Of a stretch of 64,000 bases of DNA, positions 25,784-34,587 are shown one piece after another. The first letter of the stretch is position 1; every line of letters begins with the position of its first letter. Source of the DNA: Paenibacillus pinisoli (GTDB lineage Bacteria; Bacillota; Bacilli; Paenibacillales; Paenibacillaceae); the NCBI RefSeq assembly GCF_003605435.1, contig NZ_QXQB01000005.1:62001-126000 (forward strand), read 5' to 3'. A program made the translations under genes and the position numbers. Under the pieces are notes generated by a model. That model was given only the letters and a program-made list of their open reading frames with translations, was not told where the DNA came from and did no database searches.

Positions 25784-27226
25784 CTAAAGAATATGGATGC
25801 CGCTCAAGACTTCCTCGTTTCTCAGCGCGGCCCAATCCATATATATATTGGCTTGTTGATTTAACTTTAAGAGATCGTACTCGGATTTACTAATAGTTAC
25901 TCTACTCCAATATTGATTTTGATTCCCGTTCTTTTGCACGAACAGTAGAGCATCAAGTCCATCCGCATCCCACGAAATGGAAATATTTTGTTTAATCTCT
26001 TCAAGCCAATCTATATCTTCCAAAACAGCGAAAATTAGATGACTAGAGTCTTCGCTAATATTATCGAGCATTTTTGAATCCAGAAGTTCTGGTTTAATTC
26101 TCCAAAAGTTGGCTATCCAAACCCTTACAGCTCTTCGCATCCCGTGACTGATACTCGGTGAGAAAACGATTTTAACTTTACTTGACCATAATGGATTCTC
26201 ACATGCTCCCAATGGTCCGATAAAACCTGCTGGCTCTTTTAGTAATGGAGCCACCTCTTTGATCCATAATAAGCATAACTCTCTTAATCTCATGCCCTTT
26301 AAGGCGGGTTCTAATATTTGGGAGAACCAGTCGATTTGGAATCTTCCTAGCGAATAGTACCATTTTCTTTTTTCCTGATATGCATGTTCGCCCCCAACCT
26401 CTTTTTCACACATCAATCTGGTAGCAAAGACCAAATTATCGATTGCATAGTCATACCAGTCTTTATACTCGGATATTACGAAGTTTGAGATGTCCACTTT
26501 AACGATATTCGCTTCTTTTAATAAACCATAAGCATCCCCCAACAAGCCGCTATCTATGGGTTCGTACCCATCCATTTTTCTTGTCCAATATGAGCGGGCA
26601 AGAAAATGCCAAACACCGTTGCGAAACCATTGATTCCAATTCGGATAATTGGTGGCTGTGTCTTCGTTAATGGGACCCGTACATCCAAAAACTAATGTCA
26701 TATCGTAACCATCTGAGAATTCCAAAAATCCTGTCTGACCTCGCGGAGCAGGAAGCATAAAGACACTTGGAATAAGATTAAGTTGAATACTATTCCCTTC
26801 GAGTAGTTTATGAAGGTATGAAGTTTCCCAAAACAAGCTTCCGTTGTACAGGTTTTTGATTTTATCCAGCCTAATACCATACTGCTCATACATAATATCT
26901 AGCTGCCCCATTACTCGATTGTTGAATTGAGGGTTACGACTAAGCGAATAAAGTGGACCAAGCTCCTCGTTATCGTAATTTCCAGATATGAACCCAAACT
27001 GTAGAACCCTATAAAGGTTCCAACTCTTCAAAGCATTCTTCAATAAACAATACTCGGATGGCTCAATACACTGGTCAATAAATTGTTGTGTTTGCGCTTT
27101 CCCGACTACAGGCTGTCGGGGACCCGGTTGTTCATCAAGTGACTGCTCTATGCGCCAGACTGCAGCAACGGCTTCTACAAATGGTGAATAGGTTACGGTC
27201 TGTCTTGGAATATCAATAGAATTCAT
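25784..27226 (-). CDS. Cluster protein of unknown function (480 residues)
   Basis: Start ATG 27226 behind GGGGGGAGTGA. I do not recognise the family. It has no signal peptide or membrane segment and is rich in Trp/Tyr, with mixed helix and strand. The beginning TYSPFVEAVAAVWRIEQS and the central NLIPSVFMLPAPRGQ faintly recall the N-terminal sensor region (DUF5937) of some ArsR-type regulators, but no DNA-binding domain is seen. The last 100 residues contain SISHGMRRAVRVWIANFW and a beta-rich tail. It lies between the decarboxylase (28 bp) and the cupin (16 bp) in a tight operon, so it is very likely part of the pathway. Confidence 0.8.
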   Translation of the reverse strand: MNSIDIPRQTVTYSPFVEAVAAVWRIEQSLDEQPGPRQPVVGKAQTQQFIDQCIEPSEYCLLKNALKSWNLYRVLQFGFISGNYDNEELGPLYSLSRNPQFNNRVMGQLDIMYEQYGIRLDKIKNLYNGSLFWETSYLHKLLEGNSIQLNLIPSVFMLPAPRGQTGFLEFSDGYDMTLVFGCTGPINEDTATNYPNWNQWFRNGVWHFLARSYWTRKMDGYEPIDSGLLGDAYGLLKEANIVKVDISNFVISEYKDWYDYAIDNLVFATRLMCEKEVGGEHAYQEKRKWYYSLGRFQIDWFSQILEPALKGMRLRELCLLWIKEVAPLLKEPAGFIGPLGACENPLWSSKVKIVFSPSISHGMRRAVRVWIANFWRIKPELLDSKMLDNISEDSSHLIFAVLEDIDWLEEIKQNISISWDADGLDALLFVQKNGNQNQYWSRVTISKSEYDLLKLNQQANIYMDWAALRNEEVLSGIHIL

Positions 27227-27242
27227 TCACTCCCCCCTTACT

Positions 27243-27623
27243 TTACTCAGGCAACAAATGCGTATTTAAATGCTTAATAAGTCTTTCATTAGACTCCCAC
27301 CATATGGATAACAAGATCATTCCATCTTCATTCTTACCTGTATTACTAATGTAATGCTCACAATTAGGCTTTAAATATATAACATCCCCCTCCGATACTT
27401 GATACGTTGTATCGGAGTCTATGTGCACCATTCCCTCACCCTTAGTAATAAAAAGCAACTCGGCGACCCGATGAGAATGCTTTGTTGAGATTTCACCGGG
27501 TAATAGTCTTGCCCAAGCCGAACCAAACGGGGCCATGTCCCGGTTTTCAAGTAAAGGAAATAAATGTTGCAACTTTATTCCATAATCGTCAACCCAACTA
27601 TGTTCATCCCTTGTAAGCAGCAA
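27243..27623 (-). CDS. Small cupin-domain protein
   Basis: 126 residues from TTG 27623, 8 nt after AGGAG; the frame is open six codons further to 27641. A single cupin barrel: motif 1 GEISTKHSHRVAELLFITKG with the His-x-His...Glu metal pattern, and motif 2 EGDVIYLKPNCEHYIS with the closing His. It could be a metal-dependent isomerase or dioxygenase or a small binding protein; the sequence does not decide. It follows the proline-hydroxylase-like gene immediately, so a linked step is plausible. Confidence 0.8.
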   Translation of the reverse strand: MLLTRDEHSWVDDYGIKLQHLFPLLENRDMAPFGSAWARLLPGEISTKHSHRVAELLFITKGEGMVHIDSDTTYQVSEGDVIYLKPNCEHYISNTGKNEDGMILLSIWWESNERLIKHLNTHLLPE

Positions 27624-27641
27624 ATTATCCACTCCTCTCAA

Positions 27642-28544
27642 TCAAATTACTGTTAGACTACTAACCTCGGGCCATTCGTAAATCGAAAATCTTTCGCCCA
27701 ACGTTCGACTCTCGATTGCAAACCTCCGCAAATCCTTCGCTTTGTTTATGATTGCGATATCTTCAGATTTTTCTGCAATCCGAATCATCCAGTCGAAACA
27801 GGCTTCAATTGGTACTTTTTTCTGAAAATGCACCTTTGCCAAAAGAAATATCATGTCTCTAAAATTATACCGGGAGACAATTTGGGAGAGTGACGAAATC
27901 AAATTGTTCTCCATATTGATATCAGGTTCTTCCAAACTAGCAATAAACGGTGTGTATCTGCCTGGATTGTAATTTTCTTTATTGACAAAAACATCGGCAG
28001 GGTTAAATAAACCTGGAAAAGCGTAGTCCAAACAAAGCATAATTCTGCTATTCGTTGAAAAATTTGCAGCGGCATGATAAATAGCTGCATCAATAAACCA
28101 GACTTCGCCTTTTCTCATTCTGAACACATGATCTCTGTCGGAATGAAATGCATATTCATTATCTTCCAAGGGTATTAGCAATCTGAAGTAATTATCTTTT
28201 GGCTTATCAAGTTCAACAAAATCAACATGGGGAATAACCATTCCGTTGACCAAATTTCTTGTACGAACCATTTTTAAGTTGTCTAGTGAAAAATTTTTTT
28301 CTAATAATTCACTAATGTAAGGTAGTTGTTCTCCATAAGCCGTCTTTTTTAATGGATCGTTGTGGTCCTTGTACATTGTGTCGTGGATATCGCTTGAATA
28401 GCTCCATAGCGAGCAATTTTGCCATATACCAATACTGAATTCATCATACTCCTCTTGTATAAGAGGAAACTTCTTATGTGTCTTAAGATCATTGCTCAAC
28501 TTATGTTCATCAATGATAATTTTTCCAATAATACCAGTAGGCAT
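27642..28544 (-). CDS. Fe(II)/2-oxoglutarate hydroxylase, L-proline cis-3-hydroxylase family
   Basis: 300 residues, start ATG 28544 behind GGAGG. The sequence follows the known Streptomyces proline 3-hydroxylase closely along its length: EEYDEFSIGIWQN, AYGEQLPYISELLEKNF, MVRTRNLVNGMVIPHVDFVE, AFHSDRDHVFRMRKGEVWFI and the C-terminal NFRDMIFLLAKVHFQ and ALESRTLGERFS-like end. The iron ligands are His106, Asp108 and His157, and Arg167 should bind 2-oxoglutarate. It hydroxylates an amino acid, most likely proline or a close analogue, at C3. In this operon the product could feed the prolyl-ligase-like enzyme at 20676. Confidence 0.88.
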   Translation of the reverse strand: MPTGIIGKIIIDEHKLSNDLKTHKKFPLIQEEYDEFSIGIWQNCSLWSYSSDIHDTMYKDHNDPLKKTAYGEQLPYISELLEKNFSLDNLKMVRTRNLVNGMVIPHVDFVELDKPKDNYFRLLIPLEDNEYAFHSDRDHVFRMRKGEVWFIDAAIYHAAANFSTNSRIMLCLDYAFPGLFNPADVFVNKENYNPGRYTPFIASLEEPDINMENNLISSLSQIVSRYNFRDMIFLLAKVHFQKKVPIEACFDWMIRIAEKSEDIAIINKAKDLRRFAIESRTLGERFSIYEWPEVSSLTVI

Positions 28545-28604
28545 AACATAGATCCTCCAATCATTTATTGTTTATTGATACAGCCCGGTTCCATAACGAA
28601 ATGT

Positions 28605-29639
28605 TTAGAGACAGTTGTGAAAATACGAGACGATCTCTTCACTTATATATCCGATTTCTGATCCCGTATCCGTGCTGGCTAGTATGAAGTTACTAAACCC
28701 TAATTCCAGATATCGTTTTAGCGAGTTTCGAACCTCCTCAGTTGAACCTACAAGAAACGGTACACTTCCAGTTTTACCAACCGAGATGTTAGACCACAAG
28801 CATGTATCGTGTACACCTCCTTCCAGTGCCAATGCCATCATTTTCTTTTGACCAACTGAATCCGAGTGAATATTTACAAGCTCAATAAGACGTCTGGAGT
28901 TAGAACGATCTTGAATTGTTGCATTGGCGGCTTCAATTGCCTCCTGCTTGTTTTTTCTTACGATAATATTCACTCGGAGGGAATAATCCAGAACTTTATC
29001 ATGTTGCTCAAATTGTAGTAACTGTTGTTTAGTAGACTCAATAGGCTGTGCCCACATTAAGTAAAAGTCGCCGAATGATTTTGCGACCTTAACAGCATCA
29101 GCAGAAGCTCCGGCTATATAGAATTTAGGATGAATCAAGTCGGGTATCTTCGGGAATAAAGTTGCATTTGTTATGTTGTAAAACTGTCCATTAAAGCTAT
29201 AAGGTTTGGTTTCTTTCAGGAGATTAGATATTACCTCCATATACTCATAGGTTCTCCTGTACCGTTCTTCATGCGAAAGACGGCATCCTTCTTTTGCTAG
29301 CTCCAGGGTAGATCCCCCTGTGACTATATTGAAATCGGCTCGCCCTCCGCTTAGCTGTTGAAGCGTGGCGATCATACGCGCAGTATAAACAGGGGCAATA
29401 AATCCAGGTCTAAGTGCAATAATGGGTCTGATCTTCTGAGTCTTCGATATGATTTGCATAGATAACATCCAAGGGTCATATGAATTTGAATCTGCCGGTG
29501 TCAATATAGCGTCAAACCCCATATTTTCGGCGATTATGGCACTGTCGATAATATCATTTAGGCTTAAATCGCTTCGTAGTCCGTTAGATCCTGGCCCATA
29601 GTTGGGACAAAACCAAGAGAAACATGGCTGTCGTAACAT
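28605..29639 (-). CDS. LLM-class FMN-dependent monooxygenase (SsuD/BtrO-like)
   Basis: 344 residues from ATG 29639, with AAGGGAT upstream; the frame stays open to 29681 without a better site. Luciferase-like barrel of the alkanesulfonate monooxygenase group: FSWFCPNYGPGSNGLRSDLS, MGFDAILTPADSNSYDPWML, TARMIATLQQLSGGRADFNI, VTGGSTLELAKEGCRLSHEE and the C-terminal GSTEEVRNSLKRYLELGFSN. It needs reduced FMN from a separate reductase. In butirosin biosynthesis BtrO of this family hydroxylates C2 of the carrier-bound aminobutyryl unit, so a hydroxylation of a carrier-bound chain is a fair guess. The gap to the upstream carrier gene is about 100 bp. Confidence 0.87.
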   Translation of the reverse strand: MLRQPCFSWFCPNYGPGSNGLRSDLSLNDIIDSAIIAENMGFDAILTPADSNSYDPWMLSMQIISKTQKIRPIIALRPGFIAPVYTARMIATLQQLSGGRADFNIVTGGSTLELAKEGCRLSHEERYRRTYEYMEVISNLLKETKPYSFNGQFYNITNATLFPKIPDLIHPKFYIAGASADAVKVAKSFGDFYLMWAQPIESTKQQLLQFEQHDKVLDYSLRVNIIVRKNKQEAIEAANATIQDRSNSRRLIELVNIHSDSVGQKKMMALALEGGVHDTCLWSNISVGKTGSVPFLVGSTEEVRNSLKRYLELGFSNFILASTDTGSEIGYISEEIVSYFHNCL

Positions 29640-29743
29640 CACGAATATCCCTTCTTCCCAACTCTCTATGAAAACTAACAATCACAATAATTCATAAAGT
29701 GTTCAAAATAATCTAACTAATTAATAAATCGTTAGAAACATCC

Positions 29744-29980
29744 TTAAGGTTGGATAATAAATCCTGCCAATGAGTAAACAGATAAGTCATCAACCATTAC
29801 CACTAATTTTTCTAAATCCACTCCGAATTCAGACTCAAGATATACTACGAATTCCATAAACGCCAACGAGTCGAAACCGAGGTCCCCAAACAGTCTGGAG
29901 TCGCTGTTTATTGATATATTGCTGCCTTTTATCTGTTTAATCGCATTAATTATTCGCTGTTCCGCTTCGTACTGATTCAT
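29744..29980 (-). CDS. Acyl carrier protein 3
   Basis: 78 residues, start ATG 29980 behind AGGAGAGAGGAA, overlapping the end of the ligase gene by 35 nt. The attachment serine is in LGFDSLAFMEFVVYLESEF, followed by GVDLEKLVVMVDDLSVYSLA, a standard carrier. The overlap with the second adenylating ligase marks it as that enzyme's partner. It lies next to the monooxygenase gene, which may act on the group it carries. Confidence 0.88.
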   Translation of the reverse strand: MNQYEAEQRIINAIKQIKGSNISINSDSRLFGDLGFDSLAFMEFVVYLESEFGVDLEKLVVMVDDLSVYSLAGFIIQP

Positions 29981-31502
29981 TTCCTCTCTCCTTTATATAG
30001 TTCTCCGTTAATAGCCTCCGGTCGATTTTTCCGGAGGTGGTCAGAGGGAATTTTTCCATAATAAATACTTCTTCAGGTTGTTTCCATGGTTCAAGTAATA
30101 ACTGACAGCTCTCAATGATACTTTGCATCAAATGTTCCTTGTCCACATGGGGAGATGTGCGCGCAAACAGAATTATCTTCATCCCATCCCGAGGATTCGG
30201 AACACCTATGGCTATCGCATCAGCCACTTCAGTGAAATTATCAGTTACCGAATTCTCGATCTCCAATGGGTCAATTCGATAGCCCTTGGACTTAAACATC
30301 TTATCTCGTCTGCCAACGTAATATAAATAACCTTCATCGTCGAGATAACAAATATCTCCTGTTTTGAGGAGCCTTACCCCATTATCCGTTGTCAAAAAAG
30401 TGTCCTTTGTCTCTTCTTCTCTCCCCCAATAGCCTGCGCAGATATGTTGCCCTTCAACAACAAGTTCTCCTTCAACAAAAGGAGCACAAAGTTGACCTAA
30501 GTCATCCACTATTCTCACTGAGGTTCCACGCAACGGCAATCCGACAGAATTGGGCTTTCGCTGTAAATCTGCTGGCGGCAATATAGATACTCTCTTGCAC
30601 TCCGATAGACCATACATCAAATACACTTTGGATTGAGGGAACGTGCTTTGCAGTTGCTGTACGAGATTGGGGGGAAGTGCATCTCCGGTGTTTGTCACAT
30701 AACGAATGCTTTCGAAAGTTTCTTTTTTAGAAAGGAGGAAATACGCAAACAAACTTCTAAGCCCAGGAAGACCTGTTATCTGTTCTGTTCGCAACAGGGT
30801 TGAAATCTCTACTGCGAACTTTCTAGAGTCTCTCAAATATAATGTTGCCCCACTGCTGATCGTCAAGAACAGCTGATACAAACCATAATCAAAAGACAAA
30901 GGTAGATAGCTTAACACTCTATCATCATAACCATGCATCAAAAACTGATTAATTGCCTTGGTAGAAAATAATATATTGTTTCTTGTACTGATAATTCCCT
31001 TTGGGCTGCCAGTACTTCCTGAAGTATAAATTAGCGCTAGATGTTCTCCCTCATTCAACGGAGCATTGATGTTTTCAATCCGAACCCAATCCCAGAGGGA
31101 TGTCCAACTCCGCTGCTGTTCCGTAACGTTATTATTAATATGAACTGCTAATTTTATTTTAATTTGTAAGTCATCTTCTATATAATGATCAGCGACAATT
31201 ATTTGAGCTCCTGAATCTGACAATATCTGCTTTAGTTTGGGGACAGGTGTCCTTGGGCTAATACATACAATCATGCCACCAGCTCTAATCACACCGAAAA
31301 TAGCTATTACTGCTTCAAGGGTATTGCTTAAATAAAGGATCACTCGATCACCACGGTGCATCCCATTTGAACGACACGAATTGCAAAATGCTTGCACGTA
31401 ATTAAATAACTGTGAATACGTGACTTGATATTGACGTGTATTCACTGCCACCTTTTCAGGCCATAACCTTGCTCCGCTTTCCAACCATTCCGACACGTAC
31501 AT
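29946..31502 (-). CDS. Acyl/aminoacyl-AMP ligase, first gene of the biosynthetic operon
   Basis: 518 residues, class I adenylate-forming enzyme. AMP-binding motif LALIYTSGSTGSPKGIISTR, the SYLPLSFDYGLYQLFLTISS segment, YLMYGLSECKRVSIL, LKTGDICYLDDEGYLYYVGR, KSKGYRIDPLEIE, and the catalytic lysine in TTSGKIDRRLL. The LPLSFDYGL stretch is seen in acyl ligases that occur with a carrier protein and a BtrK-like decarboxylase near exosortase A. All three are present here. It loads an acid on carrier 3; the acid is unknown. AGGTGATTTC precedes ATG 31502. The promoter at 31815-31842 reads into it. Confidence 0.86.
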   Translation of the reverse strand: MYVSEWLESGARLWPEKVAVNTRQYQVTYSQLFNYVQAFCNSCRSNGMHRGDRVILYLSNTLEAVIAIFGVIRAGGMIVCISPRTPVPKLKQILSDSGAQIIVADHYIEDDLQIKIKLAVHINNNVTEQQRSWTSLWDWVRIENINAPLNEGEHLALIYTSGSTGSPKGIISTRNNILFSTKAINQFLMHGYDDRVLSYLPLSFDYGLYQLFLTISSGATLYLRDSRKFAVEISTLLRTEQITGLPGLRSLFAYFLLSKKETFESIRYVTNTGDALPPNLVQQLQSTFPQSKVYLMYGLSECKRVSILPPADLQRKPNSVGLPLRGTSVRIVDDLGQLCAPFVEGELVVEGQHICAGYWGREEETKDTFLTTDNGVRLLKTGDICYLDDEGYLYYVGRRDKMFKSKGYRIDPLEIENSVTDNFTEVADAIAIGVPNPRDGMKIILFARTSPHVDKEHLMQSIIESCQLLLEPWKQPEEVFIMEKFPLTTSGKIDRRLLTENYIKERGNESVRSGTANN

Positions 31503-31964
31503 TCCCCGAAATCACCTGCCCGCATTCTATTTTTTTCATATTCTGTATGCCATTACCTCAACAACTGAATTAATACCTGAAATAAGTGGAGAATCCGTTT
31601 CTAGGAAACGGTTATGTCATGTAGTTCTATCTGGGACTGCTTTGCCAGACCAAGATGGAAGGGCTCCCCACCGATAAGTTGATTCAAACGAGCAAGTCTT
31701 GTTACAAGTAATGCCGATCTGTATATTCGCTGTGAAGATCAATTGGAAAACAAGGCGTTCGGATTGCTTTTGTCCATAATGAAAGCAAGATGGGATGACA
31801 ACACGAACTCAGGTATTATACTACTTAAACATCTTTTGTAAATCAATACTATAATAGGTTTAAATTAATAATTAAGTACTATATGTAAAATTGAGTATAT
31901 CATTAAGAGTCGTATCCTTTTATAATTAACTAGTATTCTAATCTAACCTCGAAGGAGGACCTAC
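31503..31964. other. Divergent intergenic region between biosynthetic operon and exporter
   Basis: 462 bp. It holds the leftward promoter at 31815-31842. On the plus strand, about 31690-31840, roughly 50 codons without start read CEDQLENKAFGLLLSIMKAR and stop. I take it as a remnant of an older gene rather than a functional one. Confidence 0.4.
31815..31842 (-). promoter_or_regulatory. Probable promoter of the leftward biosynthetic operon
   Basis: On the minus strand TTTACA (31842-31837), 16-bp spacer, perfect TATAAT (31820-31815). Transcription would start near 31808, giving a leader of about 300 nt before the first ligase gene. Confidence 0.5.
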
Positions 31965-32984
31965 ATGTCTTTAATTTCAGTCAATAATTTGACTAAGCAA
32001 TTTCAACGCCCAATACGACAAGAAGGATTCACTGGTGCTGTAAAGGATCTATTCCACAGACAATATGAATATAAAACAGCAGTTAATGATATTTCCTTTC
32101 AAATCAATCAAGGTGAAATTGTGGGGTATCTTGGGCCAAATGGAGCAGGAAAGTCGACCACTATTAAAATGATGGTTGGAATTCTAGTGCCCACTGCGGG
32201 GAGTGTTACCGTTAACGAATTGATTCCTTATAAAAATAGAAAAATCCATGCGAAGAACATCGGAGTCGTTTTTGGTCAACGCACGCAACTTTGGTGGGAT
32301 ATTCCAGTTACCGAATCCCTTCTACTTATGAAATACATGTATAAAATTCCGAACGATCAGTATCGTAAAAATATTGAGCTATTCTCAGACATATTGGATC
32401 TACATGAATTTAAAAATACAGCCGTACGCCAGTTAAGTCTTGGTCAGCGGATGCGTGCCGATTTATGCGCTGCACTGTTGCATGATCCCAAAATCTTATT
32501 TCTGGACGAACCGACAATAGGACTCGATGTTGTTGTTAAAGAAAAAATCCGAGAGTTTATTAAAGAAATCAACAAAGTCAGACAGACAACTGTCGTACTA
32601 ACGACACATGATATGGACGACGTTGAAAAATTATGTTCCAGGGTTATTGTTATTGATCATGGCCAAATCATGTATGACGGTAATATTTCACACCTTAAGG
32701 ACAAGTATGGATCGGACGAAATTATAACAATTGAACCAGAACATAATCATGACTTGATTAGTCTAAGAGACAAACTATTATCGTTAAACGTTATGGATAC
32801 CAAAATAAAAGATTTAAAACTACAGATTACTTACAACAAAGGTGATATAAATTCCATGCAGATATTAAGTAAGATTATGAGCGAATCTTCAATCATTGAC
32901 TTTACGATTCAGCCATGTGAGATAGATGAAGTTATACGGAGAATGTATACAGAGAATTCGTTAAAAGGAAAACTAAAAATATGA
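31965..32984 (+). CDS. ABC-2 exporter ATP-binding protein
   Basis: 339 residues, start behind AAGGAGGACC. Walker A GYLGPNGAGKSTTIKMMVG, Q-loop VVFGQRTQLWWDIPVTESLL, signature LSLGQRMRADLCAALLHDP and Walker B ILFLDEPTIGLDV, with switch His in VLTTHDMDD. The QRTQLWWDIP stretch and C-terminal extension of about 90 residues are typical of ATPases paired with DUF990-type permeases, as in viologen or antibiotic exporters. It powers the two permeases that follow (4-nt overlap). Divergent placement beside the biosynthetic operon suggests export of, or immunity to, its product. Confidence 0.92.
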   Translation: MSLISVNNLTKQFQRPIRQEGFTGAVKDLFHRQYEYKTAVNDISFQINQGEIVGYLGPNGAGKSTTIKMMVGILVPTAGSVTVNELIPYKNRKIHAKNIGVVFGQRTQLWWDIPVTESLLLMKYMYKIPNDQYRKNIELFSDILDLHEFKNTAVRQLSLGQRMRADLCAALLHDPKILFLDEPTIGLDVVVKEKIREFIKEINKVRQTTVVLTTHDMDDVEKLCSRVIVIDHGQIMYDGNISHLKDKYGSDEIITIEPEHNHDLISLRDKLLSLNVMDTKIKDLKLQITYNKGDINSMQILSKIMSESSIIDFTIQPCEIDEVIRRMYTENSLKGKLKI

Positions 32985-33781
32985 AACTATATCTACGGAT
33001 GTTAGGAAACTCATATCAACAGAATATTGCCTACAAAGCTAATGTATTGATGAATTTGATGGGCCAGATTCTTGGTTTATTCATACAAATCTCAGTATGG
33101 GTCGCATTATATGGTGGAAGCCAAGGTGTCAATTCAAATATTGGTTTTGTTTCTATTCAAGAAATGATTTACTATGTGATCTTGAGTACAGGAATATCTA
33201 TGATCATAGGTAATCAGGTCATTGAACAAATGGATGGGAAAATAAAATCAGGCATTATAGCCATGGATTTAATTAAACCAATGAATTTTTTCGTGAATAT
33301 TCTCTGTGAAACTTTAGGTAATAATTTCTTTCGTATTACATTCCAATTAACACCACTTATCTTAATCGGTTTTTTTATATTTGATATGACTATTCCCTCT
33401 TTCACTAATATGATGCTATTTATTATTTCATTAATAAACTCTTTCATTCTTAATTTCATTATATCTTTTATCCTAGGTATTATCGGTTTCTGGTATTTAT
33501 CAGTTTGGCATTTTAGCCGATTACTGGAGGATGTGGTACGGCTTTTCGGAGGTATCTGGATACCTTTATGGTTTTTCCCAAAGTCGTTAGTCGTAGTATC
33601 GAGCTTTTTGCCATTTCAATATATTTACTATGTCCCCATTAATATTTATCTAGAGAAACTATCCCTTAACAAATCATTCGAAATGCTCACAAGCCAATAT
33701 ATTTGGATCCTTCTGCTCAGTGGATTAACTTATGTATTATGGAGAAAAGGAATAAACTCGCTTGTTATTCAGGGAGGATAA
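32981..33781 (+). CDS. ABC-2 exporter permease 1 (DUF990 type)
   Basis: 266 residues, six predicted membrane segments. The ATG overlaps the ATPase stop by 4 nt. Segments NLMGQILGLFIQISVWVALY, ISMIIGNQVIEQMDGKIKSG and IIAMDLIKPMNFFVNILCET match the N-terminal half of the viologen-exporter type permeases, where an AMDLIKP-like loop contacts the ATPase. It should pair with the next gene product as a heterodimer. Very AT-rich coding, like the rest of the cluster. Confidence 0.88.
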   Translation: MKLYLRMLGNSYQQNIAYKANVLMNLMGQILGLFIQISVWVALYGGSQGVNSNIGFVSIQEMIYYVILSTGISMIIGNQVIEQMDGKIKSGIIAMDLIKPMNFFVNILCETLGNNFFRITFQLTPLILIGFFIFDMTIPSFTNMMLFIISLINSFILNFIISFILGIIGFWYLSVWHFSRLLEDVVRLFGGIWIPLWFFPKSLVVVSSFLPFQYIYYVPINIYLEKLSLNKSFEMLTSQYIWILLLSGLTYVLWRKGINSLVIQGG

Positions 33782-33783
33782 CC

Positions 33784-34587
33784 ATGCATTATATCCAATT
33801 ATATTCTAGATTCATATTGATTTACTTGAAGACACGTCTAGAATACAGGTTTGCATTTTTTATGGATATTCTAATTCAAATAATCACTTTTTTTGTGATG
33901 TTTTTAGGCCTTTGGATCATGCTTAATCATTTTCAAACGATACGTGGCTGGACCTTTTATGAGGTGTTGTTTTTATACAATCTGAATATCCTTTCCCACG
34001 GCATTAGCGGGATGTTTTTTATGTCGCCTATGAGGCAATTGGAAGCAATGGTACAGAATGGAGAATTTGACGGCATTCTTACACGCCCAATAAATCCCCT
34101 CCCGCTCTTAATCTTTAAACAGTTCCAGCATGCCTATATTGGCCATGTCCTTTTAGGTATAGGTTCTCTTATTTTATGCATAAATAAACTTAATTTGGAA
34201 TTGTCTGGCTTGAATATCGTCATGCTTATCCTTGTATTAATCGGGGCAACGTTGATTCAATCGGCAATTATGATAATGACCGGATGTGTAAGTTTTTGGT
34301 TTGTAAAAGCAACCTCATTAAGCAATACAATTATTTATGATTTAAGACGTTTCCTTAATTACCCTCTCTCGATCTACAACAAATTCATTCAATTTTTATT
34401 AACATTTGTAATTCCTTATGGTTTTATTAACTTCTATCCGTCCCTACTATTTTTAAACAAAGAGGGAGAAGTACTTTTTACGGCCAGTTTTCAGTATGGT
34501 ACCTTGATTGTTGGTCTGCTTCTTTATATGCTCTCGATAACTATTTGGTCGGTTGCGGTGAACAAATATCAAAGTACGGGTTCTTAA
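33784..34587 (+). CDS. ABC-2 exporter permease 2 (DUF990 type)
   Basis: 267 residues from ATG 33784, chosen for the site GGGAGGATAACC. The frame runs back into the previous gene without a site. Six predicted membrane segments. FFVMFLGLWIMLNHFQTIRG, then GISGMFFMSPMRQLEAMVQN and GEFDGILTRPINPLPLLIFK correspond to the conserved loop (DxxLxRPxxP) of this permease family. It completes the exporter with the preceding permease and ATPase. No gene for an extra accessory component follows. Confidence 0.88.
   Translation: MHYIQLYSRFILIYLKTRLEYRFAFFMDILIQIITFFVMFLGLWIMLNHFQTIRGWTFYEVLFLYNLNILSHGISGMFFMSPMRQLEAMVQNGEFDGILTRPINPLPLLIFKQFQHAYIGHVLLGIGSLILCINKLNLELSGLNIVMLILVLIGATLIQSAIMIMTGCVSFWFVKATSLSNTIIYDLRRFLNYPLSIYNKFIQFLLTFVIPYGFINFYPSLLFLNKEGEVLFTASFQYGTLIVGLLLYMLSITIWSVAVNKYQSTGS

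Noticed and set aside
31690..31840. Plus-strand frame of about 50 codons before the ABC exporter
   Set aside because: It has no start codon or ribosome-binding site, a stop interrupts it upstream, and the leftward promoter overlaps it; probably a gene remnant.
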